Assembly (NCBI RefSeq): GCF_040412425.1
Contig: NC_089788.1
Coordinates: 64,632,720 to 64,696,719, forward strand
Source: Macrobrachium rosenbergii
Lineage: Eukaryota; Arthropoda; Malacostraca; Decapoda; Palaemonidae
Direction: 5' to 3'
DNA length: 64,000 nt
The translations under genes and the position numbers were made by a program. Under the pieces are notes generated by a model that was not told the DNA's origin, made no database searches, and saw only the letters and a program-made list of their open reading frames with translations. Of the stretch, positions 34,761 through 44,859 are shown piece after piece (position 1 is the first letter of the stretch; each line of letters starts with the position of its first letter).

Positions 34761-35271
34761 CAAGCTCCTCTTCAATGTCATCGTCACTAAAACTGCTTTT
34801 AATTTGGGTTTCCTCTCCACTGTTTTCATATATCTGCGTAAGAAATCAATCTTATTTCCAATCAGAAAAATATCTATGAACTAAACAGCAAATTTTCTTG
34901 TCATTCCACCATCGCTGTTGCTGTTGGTATTAAATATTCTCCATTATTTACTATTTGGATATTGGCAAGTGTGCAATTAATGAATTTACATAAATTGCCA
35001 TACAAGAAAATAAACCGAAGTACAGGCAGAAACTGTGTTCACAAGAAAACTTTATAAGTTTGACGAAGATAAACAAGATTTGGAAGATCATAAGTTTCCC
35101 CAACGAGATCAAGGGAACATAATGAGCGACAAGTAGGGAAGGAAAATAACTTGGTAGGTGCATACCGAGAGAGGGTTTACTTTAAAAAAAAAAAAGTGGT
35201 AAAACAGTTATGATACCGGCGTGGCTAGAAATCTCTCACACACACACAGGAGCACACATACACTAAGCATA

Positions 35272-35274
<3 letters not shown>

Positions 35275-35330
<56 letters not shown>
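35275..35330. repeat. (TA)n microsatellite
   Basis: TA tract just upstream of the 51-bp satellite. Confidence 0.95.
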
Positions 35331-35336
<6 letters not shown>

Positions 35337-35404
35337 CGGTTAAACTTAAACAACTTGAAGAAAATTCCTCAAAGTACTTTGGTCAATCCTCCCATCAATG
35401 CTAA

Positions 35405-37840
35405 CCCTGATTACCAAACGTCTGTGAACATAAAACTTCAAAAATATTAGCCCGTTCAAAACCACCGACACCACGACCTGAGCATAAAACTTCAGCAATA
35501 TCAGCCCGTTCATACCCACGTCGACACCACGTCTGTGCCATAAAACTTCAGCAATATTAGCCCGTTCATAAAATAGACACCACGTCTGTGCATAAAACTT
35601 CAGCAATATCAGCCCGTTCAAACTTCAAGAAACGAGTGAACACCACGTCTGTGCATAAAACTTCAGCAATATTAGCCCGTTCATACCACCGACACCAGCG
35701 TCTGTGCATAAAACTTCAGCAATATTAGCCCGTTCATACACCGACACCACGTCTGTGCATAAAACTTCAGCAATATTAGCCCGTTCATACACCGACACCA
35801 CGTCTGTGCATAAAACTTCAGCAATATCAGCCCGTTCATACACCGACACCACGTCTGTGCATAAAACTTCAGCAATATTAGCCCGTTCATACACCGACAC
35901 CACGTCTGTGCATAAAACTTCAGCAATATTAGCCCGTTCATACACCGACACCACGTCTGTGCATAAAACTTCAGCAATATCAGCCCGTTCATACACCGAC
36001 ACACGTCTGTGCATAAAACTTCAGCAATATTAGCCCGTTCATACACCGACACCACGTCTGTGACATAAAACTTCAGCAATATTAGCCCGTTCATACACCG
36101 ACACCACGTCTGTCATTTCCCCATAAAACTTCAGCAATATTAGCCCGTTCATACACCGACACCACGTCTGTGCATAAAACTTCAGCAATATTAGCCCGTT
36201 CATACACCGACACCACGTCTGTGCATAAAACTTCAGCAATATCAGCCCGTTCATACACGACACCACGAGCATAAAACTTCAGCAATATTAGCCCGTTCAG
36301 TTACACCGACACCACGTCTGCATAAAACTTCAGCAATATTAGCCCGTTCATACACCGACACCACGTCTGTGCATAAAACTTCAGCAATATCAGCCCGTTC
36401 ATTAACATCCGACACCAGCGTCTGTGCATAAAACTTCAGCAATATTAGCCCGTTCATACACCGACACCACGTCTGTGCATAAAACTTCAGCAATATTAGC
36501 CCGTTCATACACCGACACCACGTCTGTGCATAAAACTTCAGCAATATCAGCCCGTTCATACACCGACACCACGTCTGTGCATAAAACTTCAGCAATATTA
36601 GCCCGTTCATACACCGACACCACGTCTGTACATAAAACTTCAGCAATATCAGCCCGTTCATACACCGACACCACGTCTGAGCATAAAACTTCAGCAATAT
36701 CAGCCCGTTCATACACCCGACACCACGTCTGTGCATAAAACTTCAGCAATATCAGCCCGTTCATACACCGACACCACGTCTGTCGCATAAAACTTCAGCA
36801 ATATTAGCCCGTTCATACACCGACACCACGTCTGTGCATAAAACTTCAGCAATATCAGCCCGTTCATACTTAGTTTACAAGAAACACCTTAACGTCTGTG
36901 CATAAAACTTCAGCAATATCAGCCCGTTCATACACCGACACCACGTCTGTGCATAAAACTTCAGCAATATTAGCCCGTTCATATACACCGACACCACGTC
37001 TGTGCATAAAACTTCAGCAATATCAGCCCGTTCATACACCGACACCACCCGTCTGTGCATAAAACTTCAGCAATATCAGCCCGTTCATACACCGACACCA
37101 CGTCTGTTGCATAAAACTTCAGCAATATCAGCCCGTTCACCGACACCACGCGTCTGTGCATAAAACTTCAGCAATATTAGCCCGTTCATAAAGTCACCGA
37201 ACACCACGTCTGTACAAGAAGCACGTCTGTGCATAAAACTTCAGCAATATCAGCCCGTTCATACACCGACACCACGTCTGTGCATAAAACTTCAGCAATA
37301 TCAGCCCGTTCATACACCGACACCACGTCTGTGCATAAAACTTCAGCAATATTAGCCCGTTCATACACCGACACCACGTCTGTGTTCACATAAAACTTCA
37401 GCAATATCAGCCCGTTCATACACCGACACCACGTCTGTGCATAAAACTTCAGCAATATCAGCCCGTTCATACACCGACACCACGTCTGTGCATAAAACTT
37501 CAGCAATATTAGCCCGTTCATACACCGACACCACGTCTGTGCATAAAACTTCAGCAATATCAGCCCGTTCATACACCGACACCACGTCTGTGCATAAAAC
37601 TTCAGCAATATTGCCCGTTCATACACCGACACCACGTCTGTGCATAAAACTTCAGCAATATCAGCCCGTTCATACACCGACACCACGTCTGTGCATAAAA
37701 CTTCAGCAATATTAGCCCGTTCATACACCGACACCACGTCTGTGCATAAAACTTCAGCAATATCAGCCCGTTCATACACCGACACCACGTCTGTGCATAA
37801 AACTTCAGCAATATTAGCCTGTTCATAAACCGACAAAGAC
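35405..37840 (-). repeat. 51-bp satellite array, about 46 copies
   Basis: Unit: core CATAAAACTTCAGCAATAT, then T or C, then AGCCCGTTCA, then linker TACACCGACACCACGTCTGTG. The core is nearly invariant; most differences are the single T/C site and indels in the linker. Because 51 is a multiple of three and no frame-stop occurs, several frames stay open on both strands. The minus strand gives 17-residue repeats with ERANIAEVLCTDVVSVY or ERADIAEVLCTDVVSVY, including stretches of 161 and 216 codons. Linker indels switch frame repeatedly and no start or splice context was seen, so I treat it as satellite DNA rather than a gene. Orientation is arbitrary. Confidence 0.95.
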
Positions 37841-38126
37841 GGTACATTAGCAGCAAGGCAACTCCCCTAAACACAGTGTGTCTTTAAACTCTATCTTGTT
37901 CATACAATCTTATTTCTTGGGTACATTTCATTACCTGGAAAGTTCATTCTTCATCTCCTGAATAGTAGTAAATCACGTGCCAAAAACTTCCAGGCATTTT
38001 CACCGCTTCATTTACTATTACATAAGAAACTCGTACAGTACAGGGACATAAATGGCTTTTAATATAAATGCATTTCGCATTATTTTTTCTCCTTCTGTGG
38101 GGGATATTCTACAACAAAACAAATAA

Positions 38127-38148
38127 GTTTCTCTCTCTCTCTCTCTCC
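38127..38148. repeat. Short (CT)n tract
   Basis: About 22 bp of CT, preceding a module D copy. 37840-38126 has no recognised feature. Confidence 0.8.
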
Positions 38149-38264
38149 TACGCCCGCACATACAGATACACACATTCGTATTCTCAAGGGTAAAGAGAAA
38201 TGAGATGATATCAAACGCATTAAAGATTCCTCCGCCTCATCTCCCCTCCCCTCCCCCTCCTCCT

Positions 38265-38440
38265 TCCCCCAAAGGAACCACGAATCCCTGTGATGCTGCC
38301 TCAACGTTCGCCTGAAGTCAGCCTTGATGTGTCTGTCAAGTGTCATCATCAAAAGGAACTCGAACCTCCTCCTCCGCTGATATGTAATCCTCACGCTCTA
38401 ACGAGTCGCTCATTAGGTATTTAGACTCTGGTCCTCCAAG
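38265..38440 (+). repeat. Module D copy 8
   Basis: AAAGGAACCACGAATCCCTG, CCTTGATGTGTCTGTCAAGT, CCTCCTCCTCCGCTGATATG and AGGTATTTAGACTCTGGTCC are colinear with 230-395. Where other copies have GGA repeats, this one runs into the G-rich block at 38465. Confidence 0.75.
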
Positions 38441-38464
38441 CTTATCTGGGCCCTCCCCCAAAGG

Positions 38465-38600
38465 CGAAAGAGGGGTGAGGAGGGAGGAGGGAGTAGGGGT
38501 GGGGGGGGGAGGGAGGTGAAAAGTTGGGGAGGGGGAAGGTGGGAGGTTTGGGAGGTTAGGGAGGATGGAGGTTGGAGGTTGGGGAGGGGGGTGTTGAGGA
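38465..38600 (+). repeat. G-rich block, possible G-quadruplex cluster
   Basis: More than ten runs of three or more G separated by one to five bases, including GGGGGGGGG, GTTGGGGAGGGGGAAGG and TTGGGGAGGGGGG. It lies at the position of the GGA array in module D. Confidence 0.8.
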
Positions 38601-38936
38601 TTAAGAGACGTTGAGGAACTATAACTTGGGACTGCCTCTGGTGCATTAGGATATGATGCCTTTGTTACAGAGATTGCAATTGACTGAGGCGTGGGACAGG
38701 ATAGGATGGGGTGTGTGTGTGTGCCTGTCTGTGTTGGGGGGTGGGGGCCGAGGGAAAGGGGAAGATGATAAGAACTGAAAGACTTGAGTGCCCTGGTTAT
38801 GCAGTTTTTTCTTCGAGTTCCGAATGAACGTGGTGTGAAGTGCTACGTTTGGAGCGGCTTGTTTGTGATGACTTTCATACTCGAGGTGAACGAGGGGCTT
38901 CGTTTGAATACCTGTTCGAAATACCCGCATTCTGGG

Positions 38937-39240
38937 GCCAGGTGAACCGGCTCCATGGAATTCAAAGCCTGGTTCATCACATGCAGATTCACGGTATTGT
39001 ACAAGTTTAATTATGAAAACAATAAGAAGCAGTCATAATCTTACGGACTGGAAGGTCGAGTTGGGATAACTTGTGTGTAATTTTTCTTGTCATTGCTGCC
39101 TTCCAAATACCCGTGGGCAATAACCAGGTGAACCGGCTTCGTGGAATTCACAGCAGCTAGGGTAGATTGGTTCACCGGTTAAAAACGGTGGCATTTTACA
39201 GGTTTTCTCTTGAAAACAGTGAAATGTAAAATGACCGCCG
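38937..39240. repeat. Paired motif and short hairpin in low-copy DNA
   Basis: CCAGGTGAACCGGCT(C/T)C occurs at about 38939 and 39124, followed by (A/G)TGGAATTCA each time; its complement GGTTCACCGG(TT) occurs at about 39169. At 39186-39240 a strong hairpin forms: CGGTGGCATTTTACA pairs with TGTAAAATGACCGCCG (one bulge), with an inner TTTTC/GAAAA stem. No gene was recognised in 39240-40550. Confidence 0.6.
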
Positions 39241-40554
39241 ACGTAAGCCATTACTTTTCAAATAAATCTTACTTAGCTTGTTGTTCAGGGAAAAAGTTTG
39301 ATTTCCAACTTCTCTGAGATGTATTTTAAACAAAGGTATTGATTACCCGATACTTAATCTCCTTGTTTGTAATCATTTTCTCTGTATCTAATTTTACAGC
39401 TATATGCTTCTTTGATGAGGAAAAGAGACAGCAAGGTCACTTACCCTGCTGTTAAAAAAAAATCCTTTAAAGAAGCAACAGGTTATTGATTAGAGAGTTG
39501 CCTAACTTCAACACTGATTTCGAGGAAGACTGTCAAAGCACCCAATAATTGAGAACTATTATCAAACAAGAATTCCAAGAATGGTCGAACGTTTTCATGC
39601 CATTTAAAACTGATTTTACTCCCTGAAGCAGACACAATTTTTATAAGCAGATCTAGCATTTAGAACTTGTCTCTAACAATAGTTTGAAGCAATCTAACCA
39701 CATAACACGCACCGAGAAGAAAGGTTGGATTTCTTTACCACCAAATATAACAGACTTTGTTAGGAAAGTAAACAAAGCAATACACAAAACCTGTCTTGGA
39801 GACACTGAGCTTCCCTAAATTATTACCTTAATATTCAGATTTGCTCCCAAGTTCATATTTCATATTATTCTACTTGAATTTATAAAAGTTGTGTGATGAA
39901 TGTAACGGGTTATGGAGCATCAAATCATCGGTACATTCATATAAATTGGAAAAGGGACTGAAAATGCCATTGATAAAGAAGAGGAAACCTGCTATGAGAA
40001 AACTGTGCCCAGAGAAATATTCAGTAAATGAGGGACGGGATTAGATGTTGCGCAGTCAGCCAAGTTTGAAAAGATTTCAATTATTACCTAAATAAAAGGC
40101 AGCAACTGAATTTACACAGAGGAAGAATATAAAGCCATATTCATTGTAGCATCCACTGCAATGACAGATATCAAGAGCTACAACAAGAGATTCTTTGGGT
40201 CAAAGGGAGAATGCACAAAACATCAGTAAGATAAGAAAATAGGTTTCAAACTGATATTGCGGAGCAGAAATAATTTTACTGGGGTGCATAAGTTGTACTA
40301 GATGCTAGGTATTTGAAAAAGTGGAATTTCTGCAGTTTCTGTAAAATTTCAAGTATTTGAGGAATACTGTGGAACTTTAGATTAATTGAGCTGGAACGCA
40401 CACCTTCCTCATCAGCAAACTGAATTAGAATGACAGGTGCAAAATGGGGAATTGGACGAAAAGAGACCCAACAGCCCAAGACGGCTTGCTTGCAAATTCT
40501 CTCATGCTAGAAGACAATCCAGGTTGGATGGTTTTTACAGAATGACGAGATTAG

Positions 40555-40735
40555 CTTAATGGAGCGCGCTATGCTGGGTACACGTCAGAACCGCCGCCGC
40601 TGCAGTTTGCATGGTCGATACGAAAGTGTACGCACCTACGTTCTCGACACTCCACGTTTTACACCGGGGCGGACAAACAAGTTCCACTCGCCTTTTATTA
40701 TTGTAGATTCTTGTTTTAAAGAAATGGATTAGAGA
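40555..40735 (+). other. CpG-rich patch with a 53-codon open frame
   Basis: A locally GC- and CpG-rich stretch (GGAGCGCGC, ACCGCCGCCGC, CACCGGGGCGGAC) in AT-rich surroundings. ATG at 40571 opens 53 codons to TAG at 40730-40732. The short product is basic (MLGTRQNRRRC...) with no recognised domain. It could be an exon, a promoter-proximal island or an unrecognised repeat. 40735-41165 shows nothing. Confidence 0.25.
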
Positions 40736-41166
40736 CGCACAAACTACTACCGAACAATTAAAGATATGTATTCAATGCTCACTCTCTGTGGCTTTTCTAC
40801 ACGCATAATTCCCATACAAATTCTAAAATGCAAGAAAACTTCAGCTAAATCATCAGCTTTCTGCATACTGAAAAATATAAAAGTTTTCATCCAAGTGCGT
40901 AAGAGATAGAGGAGTCACCCAAGAATTTCGTGGGGAATACTGTCAAAAACACAAATCCAAGATAAATGCGGTCTCACTCTAAAATGAAGAAAATAAATAA
41001 CAAACAACTCTTGCCTGTAAACAAATTAAAGGAACCATGAACACAGAACCAGTGCCACCTTGTAAAAAAAATTTTCCTTGGGTTTATTCTGTAAACATAT
41101 TACACACAATTTACATTTAAGCGTTCGTTTGTAAAGCTAATCATAATGACAATTAATTCAATTTCT

Positions 41167-41167
<1 letters not shown>

Positions 41168-41231
<64 letters not shown>

Positions 41232-41255
41232 CATATATAATATATATATATAATA
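41168..41255. repeat. (TA)n microsatellite
   Basis: TA tract with GTATATATATATAC and TATAATATA interruptions, followed by TGTGTGTTTGTGTG. Confidence 0.95.
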
Positions 41256-41424
41256 ATGTGTGTTTGTGTGCCCTTGACGGATTGTTGCCTTTGTTTTTGT
41301 TTTTTTGCGTGAATAAACATCAGGTCACGGCAGTAGAGCAGCGGAGAAAGCCCTTGGTACTGAACTTCTGCCTGTCATTTTCCTGTGGTATTCGTTTATA
41401 TGTATGCTGCTTGTTTATTATGTA

Positions 41425-41475
41425 TGTATGTATAGACAGATAGATAGGTAGATAGATAGACAGATAAGAGAGACA
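41425..41475 (+). repeat. TATG and GATA tetranucleotide runs
   Basis: TATGTATGTATG followed by AGATAGATAGGTAGATAGAT. Confidence 0.85.
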
Positions 41476-41491
41476 GATACGTAATGATAAT

Positions 41492-41765
41492 GTAAAACTG
41501 GGAGATGACGCAACGATTGTGATTACAAAAGGTGGAAAAAGAGAAGTGGTTTACCCGCATACGTATCTGGGAGCAATTATAAAGGATGACAGTAGAATGA
41601 AAAAAGTGGTTGTTACAAAACAGGAGAAGCAACGAAAGGCAGCGAGGTGTGTGCAAAAGATTGAAAGAGTTTTGGATTGCCTAGGAAAGGCAAGAAGGGG
41701 GATGTATGAAATGATTTATGAGACAACTCTCCTTACTAGAAGCGTAGTGCAGAATGCTTAATGCA
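41492..41765 (+). pseudogene. LINE ORF2 fragment (post-RT connector)
   Basis: Open frame reading VKLGDDATIVITKGG, then VVYPHTYLGAIIKDDSR, then KQRKAARCVQKIERVLDCL, then KARRGMYEMIYETTLLTRSV. This fits the LINE pattern G......V..F.YLG..I..D......I..R...A......L......K...Y...V.......YG that follows the RT active site. It has a stop at the point where YG.E would be expected. Flanked by TA tracts on both sides. Confidence 0.6.
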
Positions 41766-41774
41766 AATGAAGTA

Positions 41775-41776
<2 letters not shown>

Positions 41777-41831
<55 letters not shown>
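41777..41831. repeat. (TA)n microsatellite
   Basis: Pure TA. It is followed by AATATTAAATTTTGAGACAC and GAAGGGGAATAACTTTCACC, a module seen next to other TA tracts (compare 53052-53110). Confidence 0.95.
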
Positions 41832-41836
<5 letters not shown>

Positions 41837-42013
41837 TCAAATATTAAATTTTGAGACACCAATACCCTTTCATATCGAAGGGGAATAACTTTCACCTAAT
41901 GGGTCTGACTCCTAGCTGGGGCAAATGCACTTGTCATATGCAATTCCGTTGGTTATGACTAATTCCAAGGGAAAGAAAATTTCATATTAGAGGTATGGTG
42001 GTTTGATACTTGA

Positions 42014-42015
<2 letters not shown>

Positions 42016-42087
<72 letters not shown>

Positions 42088-42212
42088 GTATATATATATA
42101 TTTATGTGTATATATACATATATGTATTTACATATATATACAGTATATATATACATTATGTATGTATGTATGTATGTATGTATGTATGTATGTATGTATG
42201 TATGTATGTATG
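42016..42212. repeat. (TA)n then (TATG)n block
   Basis: TA tract with GTATA/CATATA interruptions, then about 14 GTAT units at 42156-42212. Confidence 0.95.
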
Positions 42213-42587
42213 TCCACGTGCATGCAATAAACTAGCCCCTCGCGTAAGTCTATAAATAAAGGAACAAATGAATGCATACAGGAGCCCAATTTCATATGCA
42301 ATTCAGGTGCATGAAGAATGCATGAAGAATTAATAAAACTGAGGCAAAAATCAAATGAAATTCAAATTAAAACAAATCTGAAAATGTTCACTTCATGTCA
42401 TCGCAAATGCAAACGAAAAAAAAAATTATTCAAAATAAAACAGGTGAAAAACGGGGCAATCAAAAAATGAATAAATGAATAAATAGAGAGAATAAACGAA
42501 CGGGGAATTTTAATTCTTCCCAAAGCCGAGACACAGCAGTCGAAGGGCAAGTGGAGGTGGAATACTCCACTCTGCCTCACATCTGCG

Positions 42588-42800
42588 TATGTTCCCGTGG
42601 TTCACCTGTTAGGGGATTCACCTCACCAGTGAGGGGTCCCAGGTTCGATTCGTGAGCGGACGAAAACTTAACTAAGCTGCGTTAAATCCAAATGTGCCCC
42701 TATTGACCTAAGCACTGCAGTAGTACCTGATAGTTATTCCGCTGTTGTGTGTCAGGGATGGGGCTAGCAATCTGGTCCTGGCGGACTTGCTGAGAATCAG
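42588..42800 (+). mobile_element. S4 tRNA-headed SINE, copy 1
   Basis: CGTGGTTCACCTGTTAGGGG (A-box region) and CCAGGTTCGATTCG (B-box) are about 35 nt apart, with a CCTCACCAGTGAGG arm between, as in a glycine- or glutamate-type tRNA. The body includes GTGCCCCTATTGACCTAAGC and GATGGGGCTAGCAATCTGGT. Confidence 0.75.
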
Positions 42801-42829
42801 CGAGCGAATCACTAAGTATCAGATATCTA

Positions 42830-43440
42830 GAAGGAAGGAAGGAGGGTACGAAGAAAGGAGTATAAGAAAAAATGCAAGAAAGGAGGAGGAAAAAAGGCAA
42901 GAAAGGAGGAGCAAAAAGGGCAAGAAATGAGGAAAAAAGGCAAGAAATTAGGAGGAAAAAAAGGCAAGAAAAGAGGCAGAAAAAAGGCAAGAAAGGAGGA
43001 AAAGAAGCAAGAAAGGAGGAAAAAAGCAAGAAAGGAGAAGAAAAAAGGCAAGAAATGAGGAGGAAAAAGTCAAGAAAGGAGGAGAATAAAAAGGCAAGAA
43101 ATGAGGAGGAAAAAAGGCAAGAAAGGAGGAGGAAAAAAACAAGAGAGGAGGAGGAAACAGGCAAGAAAGGAGGGGGGAAAAAGACAAGAAAGGAGGAGGA
43201 AAAAAAGGAAGAAAGGAGAAGGAAAAAAGGCAAGAAAGGAGGAGGAAAAGGCAAGAAAGGAAAAACGGCAAGAAATTAGGAGGCAAAAAGGCAAGAAAGG
43301 AGGAGGAAAAAAGCAAGAAAGGAGAAGGAAACAGGCAAGAAAGGGAGAGGAAAAAAGGCAAGAAAGGAGGAGGAAAAAAAGGCAAGAAAGGAGGAGGAAA
43401 AAAGGCAAGAAAGGAGGAAAAAAGGTAAGGAAAGAAAGGA
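42830..43440 (+). repeat. Polypurine minisatellite, ~23-bp unit
   Basis: About 25 copies of a unit close to GGCAAGAAAGGAGGAGGAAAA, with length variation in the A runs. Almost every plus-strand base is a purine. Lys/Gly/Arg-rich (plus) and Phe/Leu/Pro-rich (minus) frames stay open for over 100 codons but are by-products of composition. Confidence 0.9.
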
Positions 43441-43637
43441 CAGAAAGAAGCGATGAATAAAGAAATAAAAACGATGAAGACAGGAGGTGGGGAGGGGAAG
43501 AAAGAGAAACGGGTTAGGGGGAAATGAAATGGACGAATAGAGAGAGATGGATAATAAGGATCAATTGAAAAAAATAGAAAGGGAAAAGTAAAGAGATTAG
43601 AGAATGAAGATAAATAGAAAATGTCCCTTACATATGT

Positions 43638-43642
<5 letters not shown>

Positions 43643-43711
<69 letters not shown>
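43643..43711. repeat. (CT)n microsatellite
   Basis: CT tract followed by a C run and CACCCCTGAGG. The sequence after it (43715-43870) resembles that after the CT tract at 46963. Confidence 0.95.
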
Positions 43712-43713
<2 letters not shown>

Positions 43714-43900
43714 CCACCCCTGAGGAAGAAATAATACACATCATTATGATTCCCAAGCGCTTCATTTTTGCACGCAAACCGAATCGAGTCCTCTCTATTA
43801 CTAATATAACTGTCATTAAGGAAACAAAAGCATTGCCTTTCCCGGAACTGGATAGACTTTATAAAGAACGGAACCGTGCACTAGATCTACTTCGGTCCTA

Positions 43901-43901
43901 C

Positions 43902-43973
<72 letters not shown>

Positions 43974-43974
43974 T
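43901..43974. repeat. (AAT)n microsatellite
   Basis: About 24 units. Confidence 0.95.
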
Positions 43975-44100
43975 AAATCTCTGCTTCCCCACTACTAATA
44001 ATAATTAAACTAATACTACGTTTCCCCCCCACACACACACGCACACACTGATGATAATAATATTAAAATATACGCGTACTAGATATAATTCGGAAACACA

Positions 44101-44101
44101 A

Positions 44102-44188
<87 letters not shown>
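44101..44188. repeat. (AAT)n microsatellite, duplicated block
   Basis: About 29 units. The flanks CCCACTACT(A/G)ATAATAAT and ACTGATGATAAT(A) occur after both AAT arrays, showing an internal duplication of about 215 bp. Confidence 0.95.
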
Positions 44189-44189
<1 letters not shown>

Positions 44190-44568
44190 TGCCTTGCTTT
44201 CCCACTACTGATAATAATGAAATTAATACTACTTTTCCGCCCCACAAACACTGATGATAATATTAATAGTTTTTATGCCCTTCGGAACTACACGCTAAAG
44301 GTAATGATAATGGTTCAAATAATTATACCGCTGTTCTCTCGGACATTAATGACGAGGGGTCAAGGTGTCACGGGGAGATCGGGTCATCACTGACAGATTA
44401 TTTCCGATGATTAATTCAGGGAATTTTTATCACAATTATGGATCGGCTAATTGACGGACGTGCCAGGGGGCCGTGAATTTAATAAGTTTATAAAGACACA
44501 CATATATCTAATCTATATATGTATATATATAATTGTTTATATATATAACATAAAATGTATAACCATTT

Positions 44569-44795
<227 letters not shown>

Positions 44796-44859
44796 AAGTA
44801 TATACAGTATATAAGTATAATATGTACAATTTTATTAATATTCTTGGAAAATAAGTAAA

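Noticed and set aside
35405..37840. Possible repetitive protein gene encoding 17-residue repeats
   Set aside because: Several frames are open on both strands because the unit is 51 bp and stop-free, linker indels switch frame repeatedly, and there is no start, splice or polyadenylation context.
35405..37840. CRISPR-like array
   Set aside because: The spacers are the same 21-bp linker with indels, not unique sequences. The context is a eukaryotic genome with no cas genes.
39900..40240. Broken coding exon (frame with EEEYKAIFIVASTAMTDIKS)
   Set aside because: Short frames with stops and no recognised domain or splice signals. Not enough to call.
42948..43739. 263-codon Phe/Leu-rich frame, possible membrane protein
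   Set aside because: It is the pyrimidine strand of the polypurine minisatellite joined to a CT tract. Composition alone keeps it open.
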